Origin: JANYHH01 sp965249745
GTDB lineage: Bacteria; Deinococcota; Deinococci; Deinococcales; JAAFIG01
DNA length: 64,000 nucleotides
Direction of reading: 5' to 3'
Assembly (NCBI GenBank): GCA_965249745.1
Contig: OZ252252.1
Span: 2,728,001-2,792,000, forward strand
Numbering within the stretch: position 1 is the first letter of the stretch; the number at the start of each line of letters is the position of its first letter. Shown here one piece after another: positions 33,578 through 42,486 of this stretch. The notes under the pieces were generated by a model. It had not been told where the DNA came from. It searched no databases and saw nothing but the letters and a program-made list of their open reading frames with translations. The position numbers were made by a program, and so were the translations under genes.

Positions 33578-34915
33578 TCATGGCTTCATACGCGTCAACA
33601 TGCGCGGGAACGGAATCACTTCGCGCAGGTGCGGCACGCCGCAAATCCAGGCGACTGTCCGCTCCAACCCTAAACCAAAGCCTGCGTGTGGCACGCTGCC
33701 GAATTTGCGTAGATCCAAGTACCAGTCGAACGCCTCGAGCGGTAGGCCGTGTTCTAAGATGCGGCTTTTCAGCAGTTCGTAGTCGTGAATGCGCTCGGAA
33801 CCGCCGATGATCTCGCCGTACCCTTCCGGGGCGATCATGTCGTTGCAGGCGGCTAGGCGTGGGTCGTGGGCTTGTGGTTGCATGTAAAACGCTTTGATCG
33901 CTGCCGGGTAACTGTGAATCATCACGGGGCGGTCAAAGTTCGCGCCGACAATCGTTTCGTGCGGTGCCCCGAAATCGTCTCCCCAAGTGACAGGTTGCGT
34001 GTCCGCGTCCACATTCTCTGGCAGTTTCCCGCTCAGAATCGCGGTGTTTATCAATCCAATCGCGTCGTCGTAACTGATGCGCGGAAAGTTGCCGCTCGCA
34101 GTCGGCTCGAGTTTACGAAGGTCACGTTCCAAAATCTCGAGTTCTAATTTGCACTCCTCGAGCGCCCGCCCAACGATGGAACTCACGAAGTCCTCTTGGA
34201 GGGTCATGTTGTCCTGCCAGTCCGCATAGGCGACCTCAGGTTCGATCATCCAGAATTCCAGCAGGTGCCGCCGGGTTTTGCTTTTCTCAGCGCGAAAGGT
34301 TGGCCCGAAGGTGTAAACCTTGCCGAAGGCCATCGCGCCCGCCTCGGCGTAGAGCTGACCGGATTGGCTGAGGTACGCCTTTTCCTCGTCGAACAGGTTG
34401 ATCTCGAACAGGTTGGTCGTGCCCTCTACGGCGGTTGGCATGAAGAACGGCGCGTCGAAGCGCAGGAAGCCGCGCTCGTGGAAGAAATTGTGAATGGCGC
34501 GTTGCACCGTGTCACGCACGCGCAGCATCGCCCAGGGCTTGCGGTGACGCAGGTGCAAGTGACGCTGGTCTAGCAGGAATTCGACGCCGTGTTCCTTCGG
34601 CGTGATCGGGTACTCCTCGACTGGCATGGCGACCAGCTTCAAACCGCGCACGCTCAGTTCAAAACCGCCCGGCGCTCGCTCATCCACCCGCACCAGACCC
34701 GTCACCTCGAGGCTGGCCTCCTGCGGCAATCGCTTGGCGAGTTCAAAGGTCTCTTCGCTGACATCGGTTTTGAAGACCGTGGCCTGGATAAAGCCGCTAC
34801 CGTCGCGCAACTTGAGGAATTGGATCTTACCCTTGCCGCTCTTGTCGGTCAGCCAACCGTGAACGGTGACTTCGGCTTCTGGATATTTGGCGATGTCTCG
34901 CAACTGGATGTTCAT
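33578..34915 (-). CDS. asnS: asparaginyl-tRNA synthetase
   Basis: From ATG 34915 the protein is 445 residues. It has an N-terminal OB-fold anticodon domain (VTVHGWLTDKSGKGKIQFLKLRDG) and a class II catalytic core: motif 2 FRAEKSKTRRHLLEFWMIEPE, and motif 3 GFGLGLERTVAWICGVPHLREVIPFPR, whose AsnRS-type details separate it from AspRS. It charges tRNA-Asn in the cytoplasm. An upstream in-frame extension to 35011 has no ribosome site and was not chosen. It is monocistronic. Confidence 0.93.
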   Translation of the reverse strand: MNIQLRDIAKYPEAEVTVHGWLTDKSGKGKIQFLKLRDGSGFIQATVFKTDVSEETFELAKRLPQEASLEVTGLVRVDERAPGGFELSVRGLKLVAMPVEEYPITPKEHGVEFLLDQRHLHLRHRKPWAMLRVRDTVQRAIHNFFHERGFLRFDAPFFMPTAVEGTTNLFEINLFDEEKAYLSQSGQLYAEAGAMAFGKVYTFGPTFRAEKSKTRRHLLEFWMIEPEVAYADWQDNMTLQEDFVSSIVGRALEECKLELEILERDLRKLEPTASGNFPRISYDDAIGLINTAILSGKLPENVDADTQPVTWGDDFGAPHETIVGANFDRPVMIHSYPAAIKAFYMQPQAHDPRLAACNDMIAPEGYGEIIGGSERIHDYELLKSRILEHGLPLEAFDWYLDLRKFGSVPHAGFGLGLERTVAWICGVPHLREVIPFPRMLTRMKP

Positions 34916-35165
34916 TGCTAGGATTCTATCGTTCGCTCGAGGTGTCGGAGCAAATGGCTCGAGTCCTTTTCTGACTCGAGGCGAGAAGTTCCACCGAAAG
35001 ACTTTGAACACGATTTTGAGCGGGAACCCAGTTGGTCAGCGATTGTGAATGAAGCTCAAACCCTGGATAGAGACCACACGGTTCTATGCGACACGCAGAC
35101 GGTATTTTCTGCTCTTCGCACCTCGAGACTGGACAGCTTTCCGGCTACCATCGATCATAGGCATC

Positions 35166-35270
35166 ATGAAACTTCTACGCACTTCTGCTGGCATCAAGAA
35201 CACCAGTATCTACGACGCGGGCAGCGTCGAGGTCGTCTCCGAGGGGCACTGGAAGCTGTTCACGCCCTGA
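35166..35270 (+). pseudogene. collapsed peptidase S51 (dipeptidase E-like) gene
   Basis: A 34-residue frame starts MKLLRTSAGIKNTSIYDA, the N-terminus of peptidase S51 proteins, and passes directly into GSVEVVSEGHWKLF, the family's C-terminus. About 180 central codons with the catalytic Ser-His-Glu are missing, deleted in frame. It is a remnant and cannot be an active peptidase. It lies between asnS and the dapA-like gene; the rest of the gap 34916-35165 shows nothing further. Confidence 0.7.
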
Positions 35271-35337
35271 TAGCGGCGCTCGAACGATGGAAAACATTCA
35301 GGCAGCCTCGAGCGGCAATCTGTTTTAGACTCAGGGT

Positions 35338-36219
35338 GTGTTCAAAGGCATTATTCCGCCCGTCGTCACGCCGTTCACGAAAACCGGCGCATTGGATCTT
35401 CGAGCGCTTCAGGAGACCATCGCCTGGCTCGAGCCGCAGGTGGATGGGTTTCTGATTCTGGGCAGCAACGGCGAAGTGCCGTACCTCGAGGAATCTGAAC
35501 GCAAACAGGTGCTCGAGGCGGCGCGAGAGGCGATTCCACGGGGCAAGCCGTTCATCGCTGGAACCGGCGGCGAGGCGACAACTCAGGTGATCGAACGATC
35601 CAGGGTCGCGGCGGCGGCCGGTGCGGACGCTGTGTTGGTGATCGCGCCGTTTTACAACCGTGCCAGCATGACGCCGCAAGTTTTGGAAACACACTTTCGC
35701 GCCGTGGGGGACGCTTCCAAGCTCCCGGTGTACGTCTACAACATCCCGCAAGTCAGCGGCATCGCGCACAGCCCAGCCTGGTTTGCCAGCATCGCCAAGC
35801 ATGAAAATGTGCGCGGTTTGAAAGACTCGAGCGGCGACATCATGACGCTGACCGAGATCGCTAGGGCGCTCCCGCCGGGCTTCAACGTCCTGACGGGCAA
35901 CGCGCCCACGCTGCTTCCCGCGCTCAGTGTCGGAGCCGAAGGTGCGATTCTGGCCGCCGCCAATGTCATCCCAACCGTTTTTGGCAAGCTCCGCAACGCG
36001 TTTCTAGCGGGAGATCTCGAGCTGGCCTTGAAGCTGCAACGTGATAGCAATCCACTGTCCTACGGGGTGACGCGAGATTTCGGCGTGCCGGGTTTGAAGG
36101 CGGCGATGCGTCTGCTCGGGGTCAACGCAGGGTACCCGAGAGCGCCGCTCTCAGATGTGGATGCCGCGACCAACGCGAAACTCGAGGCGTTGCTCGAGGG
36201 GATCAAACGGCTGCTCTAA
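35338..36219 (+). CDS. dihydrodipicolinate synthase/NAL-family aldolase
   Basis: The 293-residue TIM-barrel protein has the family signature set: IIPPVVTPF at the start, GSNGEVPYLEESER near residue 42, catalytic Tyr in VYVYNIPQ near 139, and the Schiff-base Lys in VRGLKDSSGD near 165. It condenses or cleaves pyruvate-derived aldols; it could be DapA for lysine synthesis or a sugar-acid aldolase. The substrate cannot be set from sequence alone. TAGACT lies six bases before GTG 35338, so the transcript is probably leaderless. Confidence 0.85.
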   Translation: MFKGIIPPVVTPFTKTGALDLRALQETIAWLEPQVDGFLILGSNGEVPYLEESERKQVLEAAREAIPRGKPFIAGTGGEATTQVIERSRVAAAAGADAVLVIAPFYNRASMTPQVLETHFRAVGDASKLPVYVYNIPQVSGIAHSPAWFASIAKHENVRGLKDSSGDIMTLTEIARALPPGFNVLTGNAPTLLPALSVGAEGAILAAANVIPTVFGKLRNAFLAGDLELALKLQRDSNPLSYGVTRDFGVPGLKAAMRLLGVNAGYPRAPLSDVDAATNAKLEALLEGIKRLL

Positions 36220-36283
36220 ACCTTTGCTCGACTTCTCATGGCATCAATACCTCCCTCGAGTTCTCGCGGGTCAAGCTGGCGCT

Positions 36284-37198
36284 GTGCTTCGTTCGTTGCT
36301 CGCCATCAGTTTATTGGCACTAGTCGCCTGCGCCCCGTTCGACTCGAGCAAAACCGAGGCGGGCAATTGGCTGGCGGTCCTGTCCAACGCCACGCCGCTT
36401 CAGGATGCGTACTACCTGCCAGGCTACGCTTACGGTCCCTACGAGCGTCAGAAACTGGATGTCTACGTGCCTCGAGCCGCCGGTAGCGGATTGCGCCCGG
36501 TGGTCGTGTTCGGCTACGGCGGCGGTTTCACCGACGGGAACCGCGACGAGTACCGCTTTGTCGGGGAGGCCTTCGCCAGCCTCGGGTTCGTGACAGTCGT
36601 GTACGATTACCGGCTCTACCCGGAGGTCAGTTTCCCGAGCTACCTCGAGGATGCGGCCCTAGCGGTGCGCTGGGCGCGAGATCGGGCGGTCAAATTTGGC
36701 GGGGACGGTCAGCGCCTGATTCTGGCCGGGCACTCGGCAGGCGCATTCATGGCGGCGATGCTCGGCGTCAACCCCAGGTACCTCGAGCGGGTCGGTTTGA
36801 AGCCCCAGGATCTGAGCTTGGTGCTGTGCTTGTCCGGGGCCTACGGTTTTTACGACGCGAATCAAACGCAACACAACGGCTTTATCTCTGACGACATCGC
36901 CAAAGTCATGCTGCCCGCCACCGCCGAAACGCAACCGTTGGGCTTCGTCGCGGCAAACTTGCCACGTTTTCTGATGGTTCACGGTCGCCAGGACGCGATT
37001 TTGCCCGTCCCACAGGCTCGAGATTTCGTAAATGCCTTGCGTGCGGCCGGTGATAGGGTCACGTACCTGGAGTACGATCTCGATCATGCCAGTACCGTGA
37101 CGACACTGGCGCGCCCGCTGCGCCCGCTGTCGCCTGTGTACGACGACTTGAAACGTGAATTGCAGCGACTCGGATTGGCGAGCCACAGCATGAATTAG
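36284..37198 (+). CDS. lipoprotein alpha/beta hydrolase (esterase)
   Basis: From GTG 36284 the protein is 304 residues with a lipoprotein signal (LRSLLAISLLALVAC, lipobox Cys near 16). Starts further upstream would bury the signal. The body is a BD-FAE/HSL-like alpha/beta hydrolase: oxyanion GYGGGFTDGN, nucleophile GHSAGAFMA (Ser near 148), Asp in HGRQDAILP, and His in DLDHAST. It should be a membrane-anchored esterase facing outwards. It begins 64 bases after the aldolase gene and may be cotranscribed. Confidence 0.85.
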   Translation: MLRSLLAISLLALVACAPFDSSKTEAGNWLAVLSNATPLQDAYYLPGYAYGPYERQKLDVYVPRAAGSGLRPVVVFGYGGGFTDGNRDEYRFVGEAFASLGFVTVVYDYRLYPEVSFPSYLEDAALAVRWARDRAVKFGGDGQRLILAGHSAGAFMAAMLGVNPRYLERVGLKPQDLSLVLCLSGAYGFYDANQTQHNGFISDDIAKVMLPATAETQPLGFVAANLPRFLMVHGRQDAILPVPQARDFVNALRAAGDRVTYLEYDLDHASTVTTLARPLRPLSPVYDDLKRELQRLGLASHSMN

Positions 37199-37227
37199 CA
37201 TAGGTTTACTTTATGCTAGGCTGACCT

Positions 37228-38280
37228 ATGCTCGAGCGCACCCGCCGACCCGCTGAAGAGGTTCAGCCCCAGAAGACGGAGAAGCGCTCGTTCGTCGGTC
37301 CCACCGCGAACCCCTCGCCGCTGCGTGCGCTAGCGGACACGGTGAACGGCGAGACGGCAGCGGCGTTTGCGGCAGTCTCGACACTGATGGCGGCGGGCGA
37401 CTTCAAGGGGGCAGCGGCGTACCTCTCAAACCTCGCGCCGGGCATTCGTCAGCGGGTCGTGGCGCGCATTCTGGCGAACGCGCCAAAACCTCCTGTGCTG
37501 AGCGTGACACCCCAAGACCTGAACGCGGCTCTGGCGAGCGCGGCTAGCATTTTCATTCCGCCCGCCGTGCTCGAGGCGCTAAAGAAGGTGAAGCCGTTCA
37601 AGGGTGGCGGTTGGAACCCCAAGCCCGGTGAGAGCGAGGGTGCGTATATCGGGCGTGGCATTCACGACGCCATCGCAACAAGGTACCGCACGCTGCATCC
37701 GACTGACGAGATGGTCACCAATAGCCGCCCACTGAAAAGTATTTTTGGTCGCTACTATCCTGGAAAAGCCGTGACCCAGGGAATGACGGAGAAACAACTC
37801 GACCTTCGCCCGGATATTCTCAACATCACCAAAGGGCATCTGTTTGAAATTAAACCCCTGAACGACATCGCCGGAGCAGTGCTACAGCGCGAGTTGTACA
37901 TCAACACAATGGCAGCGGCGGGCATCACCGTGCAAGCCGGACCCTCGAGCGAGCCGGGAGCCAGCGGGACCGTAGCGGTTCCAAGTGGATACGCGCTCTA
38001 CTGGTCGCCGCTTCCAGGAGTTATCATCTACCGCAAGTACAACGGGAACTTCGACCCAGCCAAACTGCCGCTGCCGGGAACTCGGATGGATGAAGAGACG
38101 GTGAAAGATAAGAAACCGCAAGCCAAACCCGCTACCCCAGCCCTCACCCCTGAGGGCGCGGTGATGGCTGACCTCGAGCGGGCGACCGGCTTGACGGGAG
38201 CAGCGTTGCTCCTGTACCTGGTGGTCTCAGAGTCGGCGCGAGTCCTGTTTCCGCCGCGTAACCTCATTCCATTACCCTAG
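37228..38280 (+). CDS. putative PD-(D/E)XK-type nuclease effector
   Basis: The 350-residue protein is not a family I can name. Residues 1-130 are Ala/Pro-rich and low in structure. Residues about 138-260 show a restriction-nuclease-like pattern: IGRGIHDAIATRYRTLHP, then LDLRPDILNITKGHLFEIKPLND, with Asp near 193 and E-x-K near 203-205. This order is common in the C-terminal nuclease domains of polymorphic and injected toxins. A hydrophobic segment lies near the C-terminus (about 325-340). A gene with GGAGG overlapping this stop follows. Activity and toxin role are inferred. Confidence 0.55.
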   Translation: MLERTRRPAEEVQPQKTEKRSFVGPTANPSPLRALADTVNGETAAAFAAVSTLMAAGDFKGAAAYLSNLAPGIRQRVVARILANAPKPPVLSVTPQDLNAALASAASIFIPPAVLEALKKVKPFKGGGWNPKPGESEGAYIGRGIHDAIATRYRTLHPTDEMVTNSRPLKSIFGRYYPGKAVTQGMTEKQLDLRPDILNITKGHLFEIKPLNDIAGAVLQRELYINTMAAAGITVQAGPSSEPGASGTVAVPSGYALYWSPLPGVIIYRKYNGNFDPAKLPLPGTRMDEETVKDKKPQAKPATPALTPEGAVMADLERATGLTGAALLLYLVVSESARVLFPPRNLIPLP

Positions 38281-38288
38281 GAGGCGCG

Positions 38289-38900
38289 ATGCTATTTCCC
38301 ACGATGCTGCACGGAACCAATAAGGACGTGAAGCGCCGCTCGAGCAAGGCGGCGAAGGCGTTACGAGAGACAGGAACGCTTCAAACGGTTGTCGAGTCAG
38401 AGGGGATGACCGACCTTTCAACGAGTGGCGACCTCATTTTCCTGGGTGACGCGGGCTACCGCTCGGCACCCTCCGACGGCTTTCATACGATGTGGTTGCC
38501 GCTGGCACTGTTCGACGAGTTCATTGCGGGGCACATGTCGGGCGCACGCTATGACGCCCTCTACGATGAGCTGGTGGTTTCACGTTGGGGTACGCTCTGC
38601 CTGTGCTCGAGAGAGGTAGCACAGGTGTTGTGCCGAACACAGGAGCGGCGGCTCGCTTTTGCTCGCGCTTTGCAGGCGTATCAGTCAGAGTTCGTGGCAC
38701 TTGGAAAGCGCTTTGAAGGAACTGGGCGGGACGGTGACGCGTTTGTTCGTTATGCGGAAGGTGTGTACTACATTTTAGGAAACCTGGGGGCGGAGTTGCA
38801 CTTGCAGGACAGCAATTACCCGTTCGACCCATACGAACTCGTGCCGCTCGAGTATTTTCAGCAGGCACTTGCCAGCCATGGAAAAAGCCCCACCGCATGA
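38289..38900 (+). CDS. candidate partner/immunity protein of the nuclease
   Basis: The 203-residue protein starts at ATG 38289 eight bases after the upstream stop, with GGAGG forming the ribosome site, so it is translated with the nuclease gene. It is soluble, mixed alpha/beta, with FLGDAGYRSAPSDGFHTMWLPLALFDEF near residues 50-80. I recognise no family. Direct coupling behind a putative nuclease suggests immunity or chaperone function; this is inference from order. Confidence 0.5.
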   Translation: MLFPTMLHGTNKDVKRRSSKAAKALRETGTLQTVVESEGMTDLSTSGDLIFLGDAGYRSAPSDGFHTMWLPLALFDEFIAGHMSGARYDALYDELVVSRWGTLCLCSREVAQVLCRTQERRLAFARALQAYQSEFVALGKRFEGTGRDGDAFVRYAEGVYYILGNLGAELHLQDSNYPFDPYELVPLEYFQQALASHGKSPTA

Positions 38901-39310
38901 AGATGTTTCGGAAACCAGGTAGCTTGAACCGAATCTTGTGGCTGCTGCTCGTGCTCATCGCCTGTGCCCCGAACGCCGCGCCGTCGCAGAGCAGCGGCCC
39001 CGAACTCGTCTGGAAAGCCGAGGTCAACGCTGCCGCCAAGGTTGCAGTGGATGCCCTGGTGAGCTACGACTCGAGCTTTGTAGGAGCCTGGGCGAACCCG
39101 GTCGGGAGCGACACCCGTAAACTGCAACACGCTCGTCTGGATGCGGCCGAGGTCGTGATCCTGTTGTTTCAACGCGGTGACAACACCGTCATGACCGTTT
39201 CTGATTTGAACGACACCGAACGGGGCGATCCTGGGTCTCTCGCTAACACCCTCGAGCCAGTGCTGATCGCCGCACTCGATGCCGCGTTCCCTCGAGTCGC
39301 CGGGAAGTGA
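38897..39310 (+). CDS. small lipoprotein of unknown function
   Basis: The 137-residue protein has a lipoprotein signal (RILWLLLVLIACAP, Cys near 23) followed by ELVWKAEVNAAAKVAVDALVSYDS. It overlaps the preceding gene by four bases (ATGA), making a three-gene operon with the putative nuclease. No family recognised. An outward-facing lipoprotein in such an operon could be part of delivery or protection, but that is speculation. Confidence 0.6.
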   Translation: MKMFRKPGSLNRILWLLLVLIACAPNAAPSQSSGPELVWKAEVNAAAKVAVDALVSYDSSFVGAWANPVGSDTRKLQHARLDAAEVVILLFQRGDNTVMTVSDLNDTERGDPGSLANTLEPVLIAALDAAFPRVAGK

Positions 39311-39334
39311 ACAGCGTTCAATAGACATGAAAAC

Positions 39335-39359
39335 GCGGCACAGGCAAAACCTGTGCCGC
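39335..39359 (-). terminator. terminator of tRNA-Ile (probably bidirectional)
   Basis: GCGGCACAGG (39335-39344) and CCTGTGCCGC (39350-39359) form a perfect ten-pair stem with a five-base loop. On the minus strand GTTTTC follows. It can also stop the lipoprotein operon on the plus strand. Confidence 0.8.
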
Positions 39360-39365
39360 CGAACG

Positions 39366-39442
39366 TGGTGGGCGAGCCCGGACTCGAACCGGGGACCTCC
39401 CCGTTATCAGCGGGGTGCTCTAACCAACTGAGCTACTCGCCC
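39366..39442 (-). tRNA. tRNA-Ile (anticodon GAT)
   Basis: On the minus strand a complete cloverleaf is present: acceptor GGGCGAG with CTCGCCC, D arm with AGCTCAGTTGGTTAGAGC, anticodon loop CTGATAA with GAT, T-loop TTCGAGT, and encoded CCA. It is a solitary isoleucine tRNA, not in an rRNA spacer. Confidence 0.95.
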
Positions 39443-39509
39443 ACGCGAGGGAAGACTGTACCATCCCCGTTTTTGAAAGGTCAAGCCAGACCCGCGCCTT
39501 GACTCGAGT

Positions 39510-40295
39510 TCAACGCGGTGGCGGGACGCCGACCGGGGTCACGGGCGCGGGAGTCGGAGCCGGTGCGACCACGGCGGGCGGCGTGGTGACGCGGGAGCGA
39601 CGACGGCGGCGACGCGTCGTGGTGGGTTGGGTTGTCGTGACCCCATTCGCGTCGGTGACCGTCTCTGGGGGCGGTGGCGGCGGCAGCGGCGGTAAAGGCA
39701 CAGGAATTGTTTGACTGACGGTGTTCCCAACGCCATCCTTAGCGGTGAATATGATTGTCGAACGGCGCGACCGGGGAATCACCGCGTAAAACGAAACGCT
39801 CTGCCCAGGCGAAATATTCAGCGGATCGCCGTTAACAGACACGCTGTTGACCTTTTGATTATCTTTCGCCAAACCGCTGACCGCAACGGTCGTGAGTTGC
39901 GAATCCACGGTTTGAATCGTCAGCGTAGGTTTTTGCGTGTCCACCGTAACCTTGATTTCTCGGGTGCTGCTACGCGCTTTCGTGTCCACGGCTCGCAATT
40001 CGTAACTCACTTTGTCACCTGCCAGCGGGCTAGCGGGGAAGCTGAACTTCACGATCTTGCGCCCGCGTTGCGCCGCCAGCGGACCCTTGGCGAGCAGATC
40101 AGTCGTGCCGTTCAAGACCAGCTTTTGAATCCCTTTGTCGTCCCAGACGTAGCCCTCAATCGTCAACCGACTGTTCGGGGTGACGCTCTCATTGGCGGGT
40201 TTCGTGATGACAATCTGCGGCGCGAAGCTGTCCGTCTCCCTCGAGCAAGCGATCAGGGCGGGCAGTATGGCGAGCGAAACCAGAAAGACGCGCAC
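39510..40295 (-). CDS. Ig-like lipoprotein with Pro/Arg-rich tail
   Basis: The 261-residue protein has a lipoprotein signal (VFLVSLAILPALIAC, Cys near 17). Two beta-sandwich Ig-like domains follow (about 25-110 and 115-200; IVITKPANESVTP, LTIEGYVWDDKGIQKLVLNG). The tail is PLPPLPPPPPPE, then TTTRRRRRRSRVTT, then a Pro/Ala/Val-rich end. The polyArg block could bind acidic polymers or nucleic acid. It faces the periplasm or cell surface. No enzyme motif is seen. Confidence 0.65.
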   Translation of the reverse strand: MRVFLVSLAILPALIACSRETDSFAPQIVITKPANESVTPNSRLTIEGYVWDDKGIQKLVLNGTTDLLAKGPLAAQRGRKIVKFSFPASPLAGDKVSYELRAVDTKARSSTREIKVTVDTQKPTLTIQTVDSQLTTVAVSGLAKDNQKVNSVSVNGDPLNISPGQSVSFYAVIPRSRRSTIIFTAKDGVGNTVSQTIPVPLPPLPPPPPPETVTDANGVTTTQPTTTRRRRRRSRVTTPPAVVAPAPTPAPVTPVGVPPPR

Positions 40296-40562
40296 GACTT
40301 CAATCTACAACGCCGGGTTTGAGATTGCGTTTCATGAAAGCGCGCGTCGCTTTGACGCGGGAATGCGACTCGAGTTACATGGCAGGAGTTGCCCGCCATT
40401 CATTTCTCAGCCAGGATTTAATCGCCGCAAACCCATGTGACACAAACCTGACGTAATTGAATTGGCCTAGGCCTTTTCTGTTATTCTGCTGGGCAGCGGA
40501 AAATCAGGTAACCCTCGAGGATGGCTCGAGACGGATTTTCCCATATCACTCGGAGGAATGGA

Positions 40563-42281
40563 ATGAACAAGAAACTCTGGTTACTGGGTGCGGCGCTGGC
40601 GATGGGTACGACCTTCGCAGCAGTTCCAAACAACACGCTGTTGGAAATGGTTGTAGGCGATGTTTCCACCCTCGATCCGGCGCAGGCCTACGACACCGCC
40701 TCAAGCGAACCGATTGAAAACATCTACGAGAGCCTGATCGGGTACAAGGGCAAGAGCATCACCGAGTTCGCGCCACTGCTGTCAACCTCGTGGAAGCCCT
40801 CGGCGGACGGCAAGTCGTTCATCTTTGACCTGCGTAAGAACGTCAAGTTCCACAGCGGCAACACCTTCTCTTGCGCCGATGCCGAATACACCTTCGAGCG
40901 TCTGCTCGTGACCAACAACTCTGACTCGCCCGCTTGGTTCATTTCCACCAGCTTGCTCGGGTTTGCGTACTGGGACGACGCTACCAAGAAAAGCGTTACC
41001 TGGGCGCAGATTGACAATTCTGTAGAGTGCAACGCCAGCGGTCAGCTCGTGTTGAAGCTCGTGAAGCGCGATCCCGCGTTCCTGTCCAAACTCCTTTACA
41101 CCGCCACCAGCATTGTTGATAAGAAGTACGCGGTCGGCCTGGGCGAGTGGAGCGGCACGGAAAAGGATTGGAAGACCTGGGTCGAGAAAGACCTGACCAA
41201 CAGCGAACTCAGCAAGAAGCCCTCCGGCACAGGTGCGTACCAGTTCGTTTCACGCACCCCGAATCAGGCGGTTTACAAGCGCTTCGCAGATTACTGGGGC
41301 GGTGCGCCGAAGATTGAGAACGTCATTATTCAGAAGGTAGACGAACTCGCCACTCGAGTTCTGGCGCTCAACAAGGGCGACGCCGATATCACCAGCGTCG
41401 TGACGCGAGCCAACCTGAAGCAAGTGCAAGGTCAGCCCGGCGTCAAGGTGCTGGACGACGTGGCTGGGGCTTCCTCCGGCGCGGTCTTCATGAACGAGAA
41501 TATCGTCGAACCCAAGGAACTCGGCAGCGGCAAGCTGGACGGGAAGGGCATTCCCGCTAACTTCTTCTCCGACGTGAACGTCCGCAAAGCCTTCAACTAC
41601 TCGTTCGATACTAAGAAGTACATTGAACAAGTGCAGCTTGGCAAGGGCGAAGTTCGCACGATGGCCATGCCATCGAATTACCTTGGCTATGACCCCAAGA
41701 TTCCCACCTACAGCTTGGACAAGGAAAAGGCAACCTCGTTCTTCAAGAAGGCTTTTGGCGGCCAGGCCTGGGCTAACGGCTTCATTGTCAACATCACCTA
41801 CAACACCGGTAATGTCGCTCGTCAGACGGTTGCCGAGATCTTGAAGGCCAACATCGAAAGCCTGAACCCGAAGTTTAAGGTCAACGTCAACGCGATCGCG
41901 TTCTCTGAACTCTTGAAGCTCGCCGATGCCAGCAAGCTCTCCGTCAGCATCGGTAGCTGGCTCGCGGATTACCCGGACACGGACAACTTCCTGCGGACCT
42001 TCTATCACTCCGAGGATGGCGCGTTCAAGGGCCGCATCAACTTCAAGGATGCCACAATTGACACCTTGATTGACCAGGCGTACTCCACCAACGATCCAGC
42101 CGCTCGAGCCACGATCTACAAGCAAGTCGGTCGCCGCGCTTACGAGCTGGCCCCGATCATCTTGACTCCGGTCGGCACGGCTTTCATTACCTACCGCGAC
42201 AATATCAAGGGCATTGAGGAGAACTACAACGGGCAGGTTTCCGGTAATTTCGGAACCTACTGGAAGAACCTCTCGAAGTAA
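40563..42281 (+). CDS. peptide ABC transporter substrate-binding protein
   Basis: From ATG 40563 (GGAGGAAT upstream) the protein is 572 residues with a Sec signal cleaved after TFA-A. The body is an SBP family 5 protein (DppA/OppA type): VVGDVSTLDPAQAYDTASSEPIENIYESL, TFSCADAEYTFERLL and SIGSWLADYPDTDNFLRTFY. It captures peptides for the permease genes downstream. Only two CTCGAG sites occur in 1.7 kb, fewer than in most genes here, as would be expected if high expression constrains codons. There is no classic lipobox. Confidence 0.9.
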   Translation: MNKKLWLLGAALAMGTTFAAVPNNTLLEMVVGDVSTLDPAQAYDTASSEPIENIYESLIGYKGKSITEFAPLLSTSWKPSADGKSFIFDLRKNVKFHSGNTFSCADAEYTFERLLVTNNSDSPAWFISTSLLGFAYWDDATKKSVTWAQIDNSVECNASGQLVLKLVKRDPAFLSKLLYTATSIVDKKYAVGLGEWSGTEKDWKTWVEKDLTNSELSKKPSGTGAYQFVSRTPNQAVYKRFADYWGGAPKIENVIIQKVDELATRVLALNKGDADITSVVTRANLKQVQGQPGVKVLDDVAGASSGAVFMNENIVEPKELGSGKLDGKGIPANFFSDVNVRKAFNYSFDTKKYIEQVQLGKGEVRTMAMPSNYLGYDPKIPTYSLDKEKATSFFKKAFGGQAWANGFIVNITYNTGNVARQTVAEILKANIESLNPKFKVNVNAIAFSELLKLADASKLSVSIGSWLADYPDTDNFLRTFYHSEDGAFKGRINFKDATIDTLIDQAYSTNDPAARATIYKQVGRRAYELAPIILTPVGTAFITYRDNIKGIEENYNGQVSGNFGTYWKNLSK

Positions 42282-42290
42282 GCGCAACCA

Positions 42291-42326
42291 GGTGGAGCGG
42301 GAATCACGTTTCCGCTCCACCTTTTG
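42291..42326 (+). terminator. hairpin between substrate-binding and permease genes
   Basis: GGTGGAGCGG (42291-42300) pairs with CCGCTCCACC (42312-42321) and is followed by TTTT. It sits ten bases after the binding-protein stop and 160 bases before the permease start, so it probably reduces permease transcription relative to the binding protein. Confidence 0.7.
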
Positions 42327-42486
42327 AGTAGAGACAAGAAAAAGAAACAAATCGCTCTCGAGCGCTTTTGAAACAAGTAGCAACCCATTTGCGCCATTTG
42401 TCAAAACTGGAATTGATAAAGCCTTCAAACCCATCGTCGCTCGGGTGTTTGCAGATACGTTTTGAACCGAAAGTGAGGCGAGACTG

